This document shows positions 1 through 7,634 of a DNA stretch of 64,000 nucleotides, one piece after another. The DNA is from an uncultured Eubacteriales bacterium. GTDB taxonomy: Bacteria > Bacillota > Clostridia > Christensenellales > Aristaeellaceae. The notes under the pieces were generated by a model. That model worked only from the letters and a program-made list of their open reading frames with translations. It was not told where the DNA came from and ran no database searches. The DNA lies in contig CACWZP010000010.1 in the NCBI GenBank assembly GCA_902765395.1, positions 50,997 to 114,996 on the forward strand, read 5' to 3'. Both the position numbers and the translations under genes were made by a program. Within the stretch, counting starts at the first letter, position 1. Each line of letters starts with the position of its first letter.

Positions 1-1
1 A

Positions 2-394
2 CAGGCGAAGTCTGCCCTGGGCATCGAGATCGTCGCCCCGGCCATCGCCGACGCCAAGCGCAATGCCCAGCGCAACGCTCTTTCCGGCAGGGCGCGCTTC
101 ATCTGCAGCGACGCCGCCCGGGAGATCCCCCGGCTGCTGAATCGGGGAGAGCGCTTCGACGCCGCCATACTCGACCCGCCCCGCAAGGGCTGCGACGCCG
201 CGCTGCTGAAAGCGCTGATCGCCGCGGAGATCCCCACGCTCGCCTACGTCTCCTGCAACCCCGCCACCCTGGCCCGGGACATAAAGCTGCTGTCCGCCGG
301 GGGCTACAGGCTGGAATGGGCCCAGCCCGTGGATATGTTCGCGTGGACGGGGCATGTGGAGACCGTAGTATTGATGTCAAGGAAAGACACATAA
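2..394 (+). CDS. 23S rRNA (uracil-5-)-methyltransferase, RlmD/RumA type, C-terminal part
   Basis: The window opens inside this gene, so only about 130 C-terminal residues remain. They carry the DPPRKG motif of the SAM-dependent methyltransferase fold and the SCNPATLARD segment, which holds the catalytic cysteine of the TrmA/RumA m5U methyltransferases. Family members methylate uridines of 23S rRNA. The protein ends with GHVETVVLMSRK plus two residues, which is a normal RumA C-terminus. The N-terminal TRAM and iron-sulfur regions lie outside the window, so RlmD and RlmC-type specificity cannot be told apart. DNA after the stop looks like a decayed insertion. Confidence 0.85.
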   Translation, partial: QAKSALGIEIVAPAIADAKRNAQRNALSGRARFICSDAAREIPRLLNRGERFDAAILDPPRKGCDAALLKALIAAEIPTLAYVSCNPATLARDIKLLSAGGYRLEWAQPVDMFAWTGHVETVVLMSRKDT

Positions 395-508
395 GGCCAT
401 CAAAAGTGCCGTATTTCCGGTCTTTTCTGGCATTTGACCGTCAGCTACAAAGAACGGATTTGATCGCTAAAAATACTCCGACAGAACATATCTACCGCTC
501 CGGTCGGA

Positions 509-622
509 GGGTTGAGTAGGCCATTTAGATGTCACCGGGTTGAGTGGCCGGTTTAGATGTTTTTGCAGTAGGGTTGAGTTAGTGATTTGGATAACGGCAG
601 GTTGTGGCTGTGATTTAGATGT
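509..622 (+). repeat. Four imperfect 24-bp direct repeats, IS21-end-like
   Basis: Four copies of a 24-bp unit start at 509, 537, 571 and 599. The core reads GGGTTGAGT, then a GGCC-type centre, then TTTAGATGT. Spacing between starts is 28, 34 and 28 bp. Copies 1 and 2 are nearly identical, and copies 3 and 4 are more diverged. Closely spaced multiple repeats of this size are typical of the transposase-binding ends of IS21-family elements. No istA or istB gene is present, so this would be a leftover end. The IS21 assignment is an inference. Confidence 0.5.
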
Positions 623-634
623 CGGAGGTTAACC

Positions 635-856
635 ATGCTTGTATTGAGAATATTGGCCATCCTGCTGGGATTGGCGTTTACTCTGTTCGGGCATTTTATA
701 TACTTCCGGAAAAAGTATAATCTCATCAATGGCTTCGAAGCTGATTTCAAAGCAGGCCGCAAAAATGAGGACTACGCAAAGCGCGTAGGGATGGTGGAAT
801 ATGTAATTGGAATAGCGATCCTAATTGCGGGACTCATCCTCATCATATTTGCTTAA
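635..856 (+). CDS. Small two-helix membrane protein, DUF3784-like
   Basis: The 73-residue protein has two hydrophobic segments (about residues 3-24 and 52-73) separated by a charged loop with a YNLINGFEADF phrase. That layout and the YxLIxGF motif match the DUF3784 family of small Firmicutes membrane proteins, whose function is unknown. A GGAGG ribosome binding site lies 7 bases before the ATG. The gene sits directly after the four 24-bp repeats, inside the decayed island. It is AT-richer than the chromosomal genes to its right, which suggests it arrived by transfer. Confidence 0.6.
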   Translation: MLVLRILAILLGLAFTLFGHFIYFRKKYNLINGFEADFKAGRKNEDYAKRVGMVEYVIGIAILIAGLILIIFA

Positions 857-924
857 AGAGGACGACGCACCAAGGCTCCCGCACTGCCATCAGCGGCGGC
901 GGGGAGCGGTATTAGGAGGACTTT

Positions 925-1515
925 ATGTATTATCACGCTTCACCTATAGAAGGTATTACTCGGTTGGAACCACGGGTCTCCAATCACGGAATCCCTTTGA
1001 TTTATTTCTCAAAAAAGCGGGAAAACGTGCTTGTCTATCTGAGCAACGCCATCGAGAAGTATTGCAGGGATACCGGCTTCTCCTATGATGGAAAATGGGA
1101 AAAGTGGGGACCTTACGGATTTGACAAGGATGGTCGTCAGCGGCTGGAAGAATACTATCCAAATGCTCTGATAAATACATATAAAGGCGTTCCCGGCTAC
1201 ATTTACAGGGCCGAATCCATTATTGCTTCGGGATTTGAACTTCAAATACCGGATGCGGCAGCAAGTTCTGAGCCGGTAAACGTGGCTGACGTAGAGTTTA
1301 TCCCGGACGCTTATGAAGCCATTCTGCAAGCAGAGCGTAACGGCCTGATTACAATACTTCGCTATGAAGAGATGTCAGAGGCAATGAGAGAATGGAACGC
1401 AAGAACCATAAAAGAAGAATATGAAAAAGCGGTTGATCATCCGGAATACAGGCATTTTCTCAGAGGCAATTTCCCGGATATGTTCTTACGGAACTATGTG
1501 GATTCATTCCCGTGA
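925..1515 (+). CDS. Uncharacterised 196-residue protein
   Basis: I do not recognise a named family. The protein begins MYYHASPIEGITRLEPRVS and continues with a YFSKKRENVLVYLSNAIEKY segment. It is soluble, with no signal peptide or membrane helix. The opening H-x-x-P followed by a loop and a short helix recalls ADP-ribosyltransferase-like folds, but that is only a visual impression. A strong AGGAGG lies 8 bases before the ATG. With the preceding small membrane gene it forms the only intact coding content of the decayed island, and its moderate GC contrasts with the GC-rich chromosome to the right. Confidence 0.6.
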   Translation: MYYHASPIEGITRLEPRVSNHGIPLIYFSKKRENVLVYLSNAIEKYCRDTGFSYDGKWEKWGPYGFDKDGRQRLEEYYPNALINTYKGVPGYIYRAESIIASGFELQIPDAAASSEPVNVADVEFIPDAYEAILQAERNGLITILRYEEMSEAMREWNARTIKEEYEKAVDHPEYRHFLRGNFPDMFLRNYVDSFP

Positions 1516-1860
1516 ACGAACGGAGCCGCTGACATCCAAATGGACGTATCGAGCTACGTGGAGACGGCGGTCTCCATGCGCAAATAAAGGGAAGCTCGAA
1601 GGACCGGAAACACGCCAGAAAGGGTGAATGTTGTGAAATCGCTGGAAATCAAGCTGAAAACCCACGACAAGTTAAACTGTTTTCAGCCTGTGACCCGGAC
1701 CAGAAGCTGCTGTCGGAGGACGTGGCTTCCTGTCCGGAGCGGAATTACCTGAACAAGCACAGGTCCGCCCTTGAGGAGTATACGCTCCAAATCTGCAGCG
1801 ACGTGCCTACGACGTGCTGGCGACGCCTTGAATGGATAAAAACATCCCAAATTTCGGCAG
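1516..1860 (+). other. Decayed coding remnants, no intact gene
   Basis: No convincing intact gene lies here. A short reading frame at 1541-1588 ends with YVETAVSMRK and a stop, which resembles the VETVVLMSRK end of the rRNA methyltransferase at 2-394. A second frame near 1632 starts MKSLEIKLKTHDKL and soon breaks. A third frame (about 1686-1800) reads DPDQKLLSEDVASCPERNYL before it also breaks. The pattern suggests fragments of genes inactivated by frameshifts after a mobile element integrated at the methyltransferase gene. Confidence 0.4.
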
Positions 1861-1878
1861 GAATTGTACTGCGGCGCT

Positions 1879-1907
1879 TTGCGCTCGCGCCGGATTTTTG
1901 ATATAAT
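1879..1907 (+). promoter_or_regulatory. Promoter for the EAL-domain gene
   Basis: A perfect TATAAT lies at 1902-1907. The best -35 match 17 bp upstream is TTGCGC, which is weak. The start of the downstream gene is about 30 bases from the -10. The AT-rich stretch around it is conspicuous in this GC-rich sequence. Confidence 0.45.
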
Positions 1908-1938
1908 AATAACAAATAAACTGATAGGTGAAATGGGA

Positions 1939-3609
1939 ATGCCATTTTTCAGCGACAGCTTTCAACGATTCATCACCACGCTGGCCAGCTCCGCGGAGAC
2001 ATCGGCCGTCTCCCAGCAGGCGCTGGAGGAGCTGGCGGGGGAACTGCGCCTGGCCCGCATGGACGTGGCGCTGACCATACCCGAAAACCGCTATCTGCCC
2101 CTGGGCAAGCGGGGCACGATGACCCTATATGACGCCCACTCCCCCGCCGACGAGGCGGACGTGTATACCCGCGTGCTGCGCACCGGCGACGGCGGCGAGG
2201 GGGATTTCCGCGCGCTGCGGCTGGCGGGCACCGCCCCCTGGACGGAGGACGAGCGCGCCGCGCTGGACGTGATCGTGGACGTGTACGGCATGCACGGCGG
2301 CCGCTTCCGGCTGATCGGCCAGGTGGAGAACAGCCTGCTCACCAACTACCTGACGGGCCTGCCCAACAGCGGCGGCTATCTGCGCGAGGTGGGCAGGCGG
2401 ATGCAGGAGGGCAGCCTCAGTGATTACGTGGCCCTGTACTTCAACCTGAAGGGCACCAGCATCATCAACCTGCGCTTCGGCCAGCAGCAGGGCGACGCCA
2501 TCATCCGCAAGTACGCCCATTCGCTGAAGGAGGCGCTGCTGGAGGACGAGCTGCTGGGCCACCTGGGCGGCGACAGCTTCGTGGCCATGGTGCGCCGCGA
2601 CCGGGAGGAGGCGCTGCTGGAGCGACTGGCCCACACCGAGGTGTACGCCGAGCAGGACGGCGGCGAGCGCGTGCCGGTGGCGCTGGGCGCCTGCGTGGGC
2701 GTCATGTCCCTGGACGACAAGCTGCCCGGCCCCTGGATGTTGATCTCCGGACCGGCCATCGCCTGGCAGCGGGCCAAGGCCGAGGGCATCCCCGTGCTGC
2801 GCCTGACCCGGGAGATGTACGAGCTGACCAACCGCACCCGCATCGTGGAGAACACCTTCAAGCACGCCCTGCGCGCCGGGGAATTCGTGCCGTTCTACCA
2901 GCCCAAGGTGGACATGGTCACCGGGAAGATCATCGGCGCGGAGGTGCTCTGCCGCTGGATCAGCGATGGCCAGGTGGTGCCGCCGGCGCAGTTCATCCCC
3001 ATACTGGAGCGCACGGAGGAGATCGCCGACCTGGACCTTTTCATCCTGGAGCAGGCCTGCAGGGACATGAGCGCCTGGAAGGCCGCAGGGCACACTCCCG
3101 TGCCGCTGTCGGTGAACATCTCCCGGCGGGACGTGGGCCTGGCCGGCATCATCGAGCGCATCGAGGCCTGCTTTGAGAAGCACGGCATCCGCAAGGGCGA
3201 GGTGCTGATCGAGATCACCGAGACCAGCAACGAGCGCGAGAGTACCCAGATGAAGGACTTTGTGCACAGGCTGTTCTGCGACGACATCTACACCTCCATC
3301 GACGACTTCGGCAGCGGCTATTCCTCCTTCAACTTCCTGCGCACCATGCCCGTGCGGGAGCTGAAGATCGACCGCAGCTTCATCAACCACCCCAACATGG
3401 CGGACAAGGACGAGATCATCATCGGCGGCATCATCGACATCGCCAGGCGGCTGGGCATCGAGGTGATCACCGAGGGCGTGGAGACCCGGGAGCAGGCGGA
3501 CTTCCTGATGAAGCTGGGCTGCCACCGCGCCCAGGGCTATCTGTACGACCGGCCCATGCCGAAGGAGGCATTTGAGTCCAGGCTTTTGCGGGGAATGTAC
3601 GAGCTATGA
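1939..3609 (+). CDS. c-di-GMP phosphodiesterase with degenerate GGDEF and intact EAL domain
   Basis: The protein has 556 residues: an N-terminal region of about 130 with no clear fold, a GGDEF domain (130-295) and an EAL domain (about 305-550). The cyclase signature is degenerate (GGDSF at 210-214), so diguanylate synthesis is unlikely. The EAL domain keeps the expected catalytic set: EVLCRW at 335, NIS, EITE, SIDDFGSGYSS, KID and EGVE. It should hydrolyse c-di-GMP to pGpG. There is no signal peptide or membrane segment, so the enzyme is cytoplasmic. The ATG at 1939 fits better than the one at 1933, because AGGTGA at 1926-1931 is then correctly spaced. A strong hairpin follows the stop codon. 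Confidence 0.88.
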   Translation: MPFFSDSFQRFITTLASSAETSAVSQQALEELAGELRLARMDVALTIPENRYLPLGKRGTMTLYDAHSPADEADVYTRVLRTGDGGEGDFRALRLAGTAPWTEDERAALDVIVDVYGMHGGRFRLIGQVENSLLTNYLTGLPNSGGYLREVGRRMQEGSLSDYVALYFNLKGTSIINLRFGQQQGDAIIRKYAHSLKEALLEDELLGHLGGDSFVAMVRRDREEALLERLAHTEVYAEQDGGERVPVALGACVGVMSLDDKLPGPWMLISGPAIAWQRAKAEGIPVLRLTREMYELTNRTRIVENTFKHALRAGEFVPFYQPKVDMVTGKIIGAEVLCRWISDGQVVPPAQFIPILERTEEIADLDLFILEQACRDMSAWKAAGHTPVPLSVNISRRDVGLAGIIERIEACFEKHGIRKGEVLIEITETSNERESTQMKDFVHRLFCDDIYTSIDDFGSGYSSFNFLRTMPVRELKIDRSFINHPNMADKDEIIIGGIIDIARRLGIEVITEGVETREQADFLMKLGCHRAQGYLYDRPMPKEAFESRLLRGMYEL

Positions 3610-3613
3610 ACGC

Positions 3614-3645
3614 AGCGGCGGCGCCTTGAAGGCGCCGCCGCTTTC
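3614..3645 (+). terminator. Hairpin terminator after the EAL gene
   Basis: A perfect 12-bp GC-rich stem (3614-3625 pairs with 3631-3642) with a 5-base loop is followed by a short CTTT tract. It lies between convergent genes and may act in both directions. Confidence 0.65.
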
Positions 3646-3661
3646 CATCAGCATGGCTTTC

Positions 3662-4615
3662 TCAATCCGTTTCCCCTATCTCCGCCGCGAAGCGCTTCAG
3701 CACCTCGTTGGCCGGCTTGCCCCAGGTGCAGTAGCCATTGTCGTCCACCCCGGCGTACTCCGGATAGAGCCGGGTGGCGTGCCAGTCCCACCAGCCCGTG
3801 CCGCGCACGAAGGGATGGCGCCTGATCGCGTCGGTGAAGGCCTCGTACCAGCGCCGCTGCACGTCCATGTCGATGCCTTCGCCAAAGCGCCAGTCGTTGG
3901 GCCGGTACTCGCTGCCCACCCGGGCGGGACAGCCGCACTCCATGAACATGAAGGGGCGGTCAGCCTTCTCCGCCGCGGCGCGGATGCGCTCGAAGTGCTC
4001 ATCCAGCTGGTCGATGGGATAGTAGCCGGAGGAGGAGATCACGTCCACGGCGTCCCACCAGGTGACCCTGTCCTCCTGGTACTTGTCGCAGTTGTAGGTG
4101 ATGGGGCCGCTGTAGCGCTGGCGCACCTCGGCGATCAGCGCGCGCCAGTGGCCCGCCTGGCCGTCGGTGCCCACCATCTCACAGCCCACGCACAGCATGT
4201 CCGTGCTGTTCTCCCGGGCCATGTCCGCCACGCGGCAGACGTGGGCGGTCCAGTTGGGGAACCAGTCCGACCAGTTGGGCTCGGTGGGCACGGGCGGGTC
4301 GAAGAAGTGGATGTAGGCCCGCCAGGCGCCGTCCCGGCAGTTCACCATGGCCTTCAATATCACCTTCAGGCCCAGCTTCTTCGCCTCGGCGCACACCGCG
4401 GCCACGTCTGCCTCGTCCATCACAGCGGGCGAGTCGGACACCACCTCGGTGGACCAGGGATGCTCCTGCCATGCGGTGACGGGCAGTATGATGGCGTTGC
4501 AGCCGGTGGACCGGGCCATCAGTTGAAGGGACGCCTTCCAGGCCGAGCCCGCGGTGAAGCCCCGCTTCTCGCAGAAGCCGAAGGTATAGGCGTTCAGAAA
4601 GGGCATGTGCTGCAT
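3662..4615 (-). CDS. Glycoside hydrolase, GH113-like (beta-mannanase type)
   Basis: This is a 317-residue TIM-barrel-like protein without a signal peptide, so it is probably cytoplasmic. The block LCVGCEMVGTDGQAGHWRAL, followed by a TYNCDKY segment and a WWDAVDVISSSGYYPI strand, closely follows the layout of GH113 enzymes. E146 would be the acid/base and E226 (FMFMECGC) the nucleophile. GH113 members act on beta-1,4-mannans or manno-oligosaccharides; the substrate here is inferred. AGGAGG precedes the ATG. The gene lies 9 bases downstream of a TIM-barrel gene on the same strand, so the two are probably co-transcribed. Confidence 0.7.
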   Translation of the reverse strand: MQHMPFLNAYTFGFCEKRGFTAGSAWKASLQLMARSTGCNAIILPVTAWQEHPWSTEVVSDSPAVMDEADVAAVCAEAKKLGLKVILKAMVNCRDGAWRAYIHFFDPPVPTEPNWSDWFPNWTAHVCRVADMARENSTDMLCVGCEMVGTDGQAGHWRALIAEVRQRYSGPITYNCDKYQEDRVTWWDAVDVISSSGYYPIDQLDEHFERIRAAAEKADRPFMFMECGCPARVGSEYRPNDWRFGEGIDMDVQRRWYEAFTDAIRRHPFVRGTGWWDWHATRLYPEYAGVDDNGYCTWGKPANEVLKRFAAEIGETD

Positions 4616-4624
4616 GGCATCCTC

Positions 4625-5482
4625 CTATTTCGCCTTGCCGAAGGCGTCCTGGTGGGCGTTGGGGCTGGCCCGCTTTTCGATATCCGGGAAGCGGCGCTCC
4701 AGCGCGGCGCGGGAGATCTCGATGTCCTCGGCGGCCTCGTCGGGATGGGTGCAGCCCACGGTGACCATGTCGCAGTCGCGGATGGTGTTCCACACGAAGT
4801 TCAATCCCACATAGGGCGTGGTGCGACCCGCAGCGAAGGGCTTGATGGTCATCACCGGCTTTTTCGCGCTGTTGATGATGGCGGCCACGGTCTCGATCTC
4901 CACCTGCATCAAAAAGCCCATGCAGTTGTAGATCTGGATGTAGGTCTGCACGTCGTAGCCGTTTTCGTCGGAATAGGTGATCAGCTCCGGCATGTGGCAG
5001 GACAGGCCGGGGATCATGCCCTCCTGGCGGATCATGTCGGTGTAGTCGTCGATGCGCTGGATGGCGTGCCTGTTCTTGTTCACCAGCTGCTCGGCGCTGG
5101 AGTGGTGGATCAGGCACAGCTTCGCGCCGCACATCTTGCTGCGGTGGATGGTGGCCCGGGCCTGCTTGCGGCCCTCCTCGGTGTCGTCCACGTTGATGAT
5201 GGGCGTGTCGATCAGGATCAGCTCCCTGCCGGTGGCCTGCATGGTCTCCTGCACGGCCTCCTGCATCACCCGCTCCTGCTGCAGCGGGCCCATGATGGTG
5301 TCCACGCCCTCGTCCAGGAAGGTCTTCAGCAACGGCACCACCTGCGCGCCGGCCGGGAATCGGTTCTTGATCTGCCGGTCCGCCGCGGGGCTGCGGTGGC
5401 TCCAGCCCAGGATCCAGTTGGTGCCGATGATCATGCGGGAGAGGGAAACGCCCTCCACTTCAGTCCGGGGAAACGTATTCAT
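4625..5482 (-). CDS. Uncharacterised TIM-barrel protein, aldo/keto-reductase-like
   Basis: The 285-residue protein starts MNTFPRTEVEGVSLSRMIIG. The opening and a late KPFAAGR segment followed by VTVGCTHPDEAAEDIE resemble aldo/keto reductases, where the last strands bind NADPH. The classical catalytic Tyr and Lys are not obvious, so it may be a relative with another activity. The start at 5482 is chosen because GGAGG lies just upstream; in-frame codons extending to 5581 would run back over the promoter. It is the first gene of a two-gene operon with the GH113-like hydrolase, which suggests a role in carbohydrate use. Confidence 0.55.
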   Translation of the reverse strand: MNTFPRTEVEGVSLSRMIIGTNWILGWSHRSPAADRQIKNRFPAGAQVVPLLKTFLDEGVDTIMGPLQQERVMQEAVQETMQATGRELILIDTPIINVDDTEEGRKQARATIHRSKMCGAKLCLIHHSSAEQLVNKNRHAIQRIDDYTDMIRQEGMIPGLSCHMPELITYSDENGYDVQTYIQIYNCMGFLMQVEIETVAAIINSAKKPVMTIKPFAAGRTTPYVGLNFVWNTIRDCDMVTVGCTHPDEAAEDIEISRAALERRFPDIEKRASPNAHQDAFGKAK

Positions 5483-5536
5483 ATGGCATCCTCCATTGCA
5501 CGGGCCTGCGCCCGTTATTTCTATCACTCCGCTCAT

Positions 5537-5565
5537 ATTATAACTGGCCTGGCCAGCGCCGTCAA
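5537..5565 (-). promoter_or_regulatory. Promoter for the TIM-barrel/GH113 operon
   Basis: On the minus strand TTGACG (5560-5565) and a perfect TATAAT (5537-5542) are separated by exactly 17 bp. The spacer contains the inverted repeat CTGGCC/GGCCAG, a possible operator. Confidence 0.75.
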
Positions 5566-5686
5566 GGACGAAAGCGGCCATTTCTCACGGCGTTCTCATG
5601 GGCTTCTCACCCAAAGACAACCTGCAGTTAACCTGTCTCTGCTATGCTTATGCCCGTGAGGAGAATACCCCTGTGGGAGGGATCGT

Positions 5687-7378
5687 ATGATAACCACCTA
5701 TTACGACATCGCGCTGGCGCTCTCGCTGCTGTTGACGCTGGTGTATGTGTTCATGTGGCACAAGCACTTCGACGTTCACATCACGCTGACCTTCGTGCTG
5801 GTGTCAGTGACAAACCTGGGCTGGGCCATGCTCAGCCGCGCCAAGACGCTGGAGGCGGCGCTGATCGCCAACCGGCTGACCTACGTGGGCGGGTGCTATT
5901 TGATGATGAACATCACATTCGTGGTATTCAGCATGTGCCAGATCCGCCTGAACCGCTGGCTGCGGGTGGCGATGGTGCTGGTGTCCACGGCGGTATTCGT
6001 CGCGGCCATGTCCATGGGTCAGGCCGACTTCTTCTACAAGAGCATCACCTTTGAGCGCGTGGACGGCACGGTGGTGCTGACCAAGGAATACGGGCCTGTA
6101 CATGGCCTGTTCGTGGCGATGACCCTCATCTACTTCCTGATGAGCGTGGGCGCCATCGTCTACTGCTACATCCGCAGGAACCAGGTGTCCCGGAAGATGC
6201 TGGGGCTGCTGTTCTTCCCGGTGGTGGTGTGCATGGTGGCCTTCTACGGCGGACGGAAGCTGTTCCCCCGGGTGGAGCTGGTGCCCGCGGCCTTCGACAT
6301 CGCGCTGGCCACCTGCCTGGTGATCGTGTACCGCATCTGCCTGTACGATATCACCGACACCGCCGTGGATTCCCTGGTGCAGAGCGGCGACACCGGCCTG
6401 GTCAGCTTCGACTTCGGCTTCCACTATCTGGGCAGCAACGAGACCGCCAAGGTCATCTTCCCCAACCTGAACAACCTGACCGTGGACCGGTCCATCCGGC
6501 GGGACAAGCAGATGCAGGACATCGTGCGTCCCTGGCTGGAGGCGTTCCGGGACGACGAGGGCCAGGATTCCCACTACTACGAGCGGGACGACAGCATCTA
6601 CCTGGTCAAGACCACCTACCTCTACGACGGCAGCCGCAAGCGGGGCTACGAGCTGTTCATCACCGACGACACCGAGAACCAGCAGCACATCGCCCTAATG
6701 GATCGCTACAATGCCCAGCTGGAGGCGGAGGTGGCCGAGAAGACGGCGCACATCGTGGAAATGCACGACAAGCTGGTTCTGGGCATGGCGACCATGGTTG
6801 AAAGCCGGGACAACTCCACCGGCGGGCACATCAAGCGCACCAGCGAGGGCGTGCGGCTGCTGGTGGAGGCCATCCGCGAGGACAACGTGTTCGAGCTGAC
6901 GGACGAGTTCTGCCGGGCCGTGGTGAAGGCCGCGCCCATGCACGACCTGGGCAAGATCGCCGTGGACGACGCGATACTGCGCAAGCCCGGCCGGTTCACG
7001 CCGGAGGAGTTCGACAAGATGAAATCCCACGCCGCCGAGGGCGCGCGGATCGTGCGCGAGATCCTGGCGGGCACCGACGACACCTATTTCCAGCAGATCG
7101 CCGAGAACGTGGCCCACTACCACCACGAGCGCTGGGACGGTTCCGGCTATCCGGAGGGCCTGAAGGGCGACGAGATCCCGCTGGAGGCCCGGATCATGGC
7201 CGTGGCGGACGTGTACGACGCGCTGGTGAGCAAGCGGGTGTACAAGGAGAGCATGTCCTTCGAGCAGGCCCACGGCATCATCATGGACGGCATGGGCAGG
7301 CACTTCGACAAGCGGCTGGAAGCGTATTACCTGGCCGCCAAACCGAAGCTGGAGGCCTATTACAGCAGCCTGGCATAA
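5687..7378 (+). CDS. Membrane c-di-GMP phosphodiesterase, 7TM sensor plus HD-GYP
   Basis: The 563-residue protein begins with seven hydrophobic helices (about residues 5-220), like the N-terminal 7TM sensor regions of histidine kinases. A PAS-like linker (about 225-330), a short coiled coil and an HD-GYP domain (360-555) follow. The HD pair is at 419-420, a second HH pair at 479-480 and the GYP signature at 487-489, all intact. HD-GYP enzymes hydrolyse c-di-GMP at a binuclear metal centre. GGGAGG precedes the ATG. The gene is transcribed divergently from the TIM-barrel/GH113 operon and ends in a strong terminator. The ligand is unknown. Confidence 0.87.
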   Translation: MITTYYDIALALSLLLTLVYVFMWHKHFDVHITLTFVLVSVTNLGWAMLSRAKTLEAALIANRLTYVGGCYLMMNITFVVFSMCQIRLNRWLRVAMVLVSTAVFVAAMSMGQADFFYKSITFERVDGTVVLTKEYGPVHGLFVAMTLIYFLMSVGAIVYCYIRRNQVSRKMLGLLFFPVVVCMVAFYGGRKLFPRVELVPAAFDIALATCLVIVYRICLYDITDTAVDSLVQSGDTGLVSFDFGFHYLGSNETAKVIFPNLNNLTVDRSIRRDKQMQDIVRPWLEAFRDDEGQDSHYYERDDSIYLVKTTYLYDGSRKRGYELFITDDTENQQHIALMDRYNAQLEAEVAEKTAHIVEMHDKLVLGMATMVESRDNSTGGHIKRTSEGVRLLVEAIREDNVFELTDEFCRAVVKAAPMHDLGKIAVDDAILRKPGRFTPEEFDKMKSHAAEGARIVREILAGTDDTYFQQIAENVAHYHHERWDGSGYPEGLKGDEIPLEARIMAVADVYDALVSKRVYKESMSFEQAHGIIMDGMGRHFDKRLEAYYLAAKPKLEAYYSSLA

Positions 7379-7391
7379 AGAGAGAAACAAC

Positions 7392-7427
7392 ACAGGGGCG
7401 GCACACGGTGCCGCCCCTGTTCCATTT
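7392..7427 (+). terminator. Terminator of the 7TM HD-GYP gene
   Basis: A perfect 13-bp stem (7392-7404 with 7408-7420) and a 3-base loop are followed by TTCCATTT. It starts 14 bases after the stop codon. Confidence 0.75.
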
Positions 7428-7444
7428 GGGAACGAATTGTCAGG

Positions 7445-7630
7445 CTCTTCACGGAAACATGGGAAATTGAGGAAGGTCCCCTCTCCGCCCTGCGGGCACC
7501 TCTCCCCCTCATGAGGGGGAGAGGCAAGAGGGATTGGCTTTGCGGCAGCTTTGGCTCGCCCCCGTGAGGTGGAGAGCTGGCAGCCGAAGGCTGACTGAGA
7601 GGGGGATCCCCAGGAGAACGGGATGAACCA
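7445..7630. repeat. Dispersed repeat family R1, copy A (186 bp)
   Basis: This segment matches 57339-57667 over almost its whole length once a 140-bp insert is removed from the second copy. It contains several GC-rich hairpins, including a CCCCTC/GAGGGG palindrome and a GCAGCCGAAGGCTG hairpin. It fills the space between the HD-GYP terminator and the pgi stop codon. Confidence 0.8.
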
Positions 7631-7634
7631 ACTA

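Noticed and set aside
509-622. Short CRISPR array
   Set aside because: There are only four diverged copies, gaps between repeats are 4-10 bases, and no cas genes are nearby.
2125-3525. 466-codon minus-strand ORF opposite the EAL gene
   Set aside because: Its translation is His/Val/Gln-rich low complexity, it has no ribosome site, and it mirrors a recognisable gene. GC-rich third positions create such frames throughout this window.
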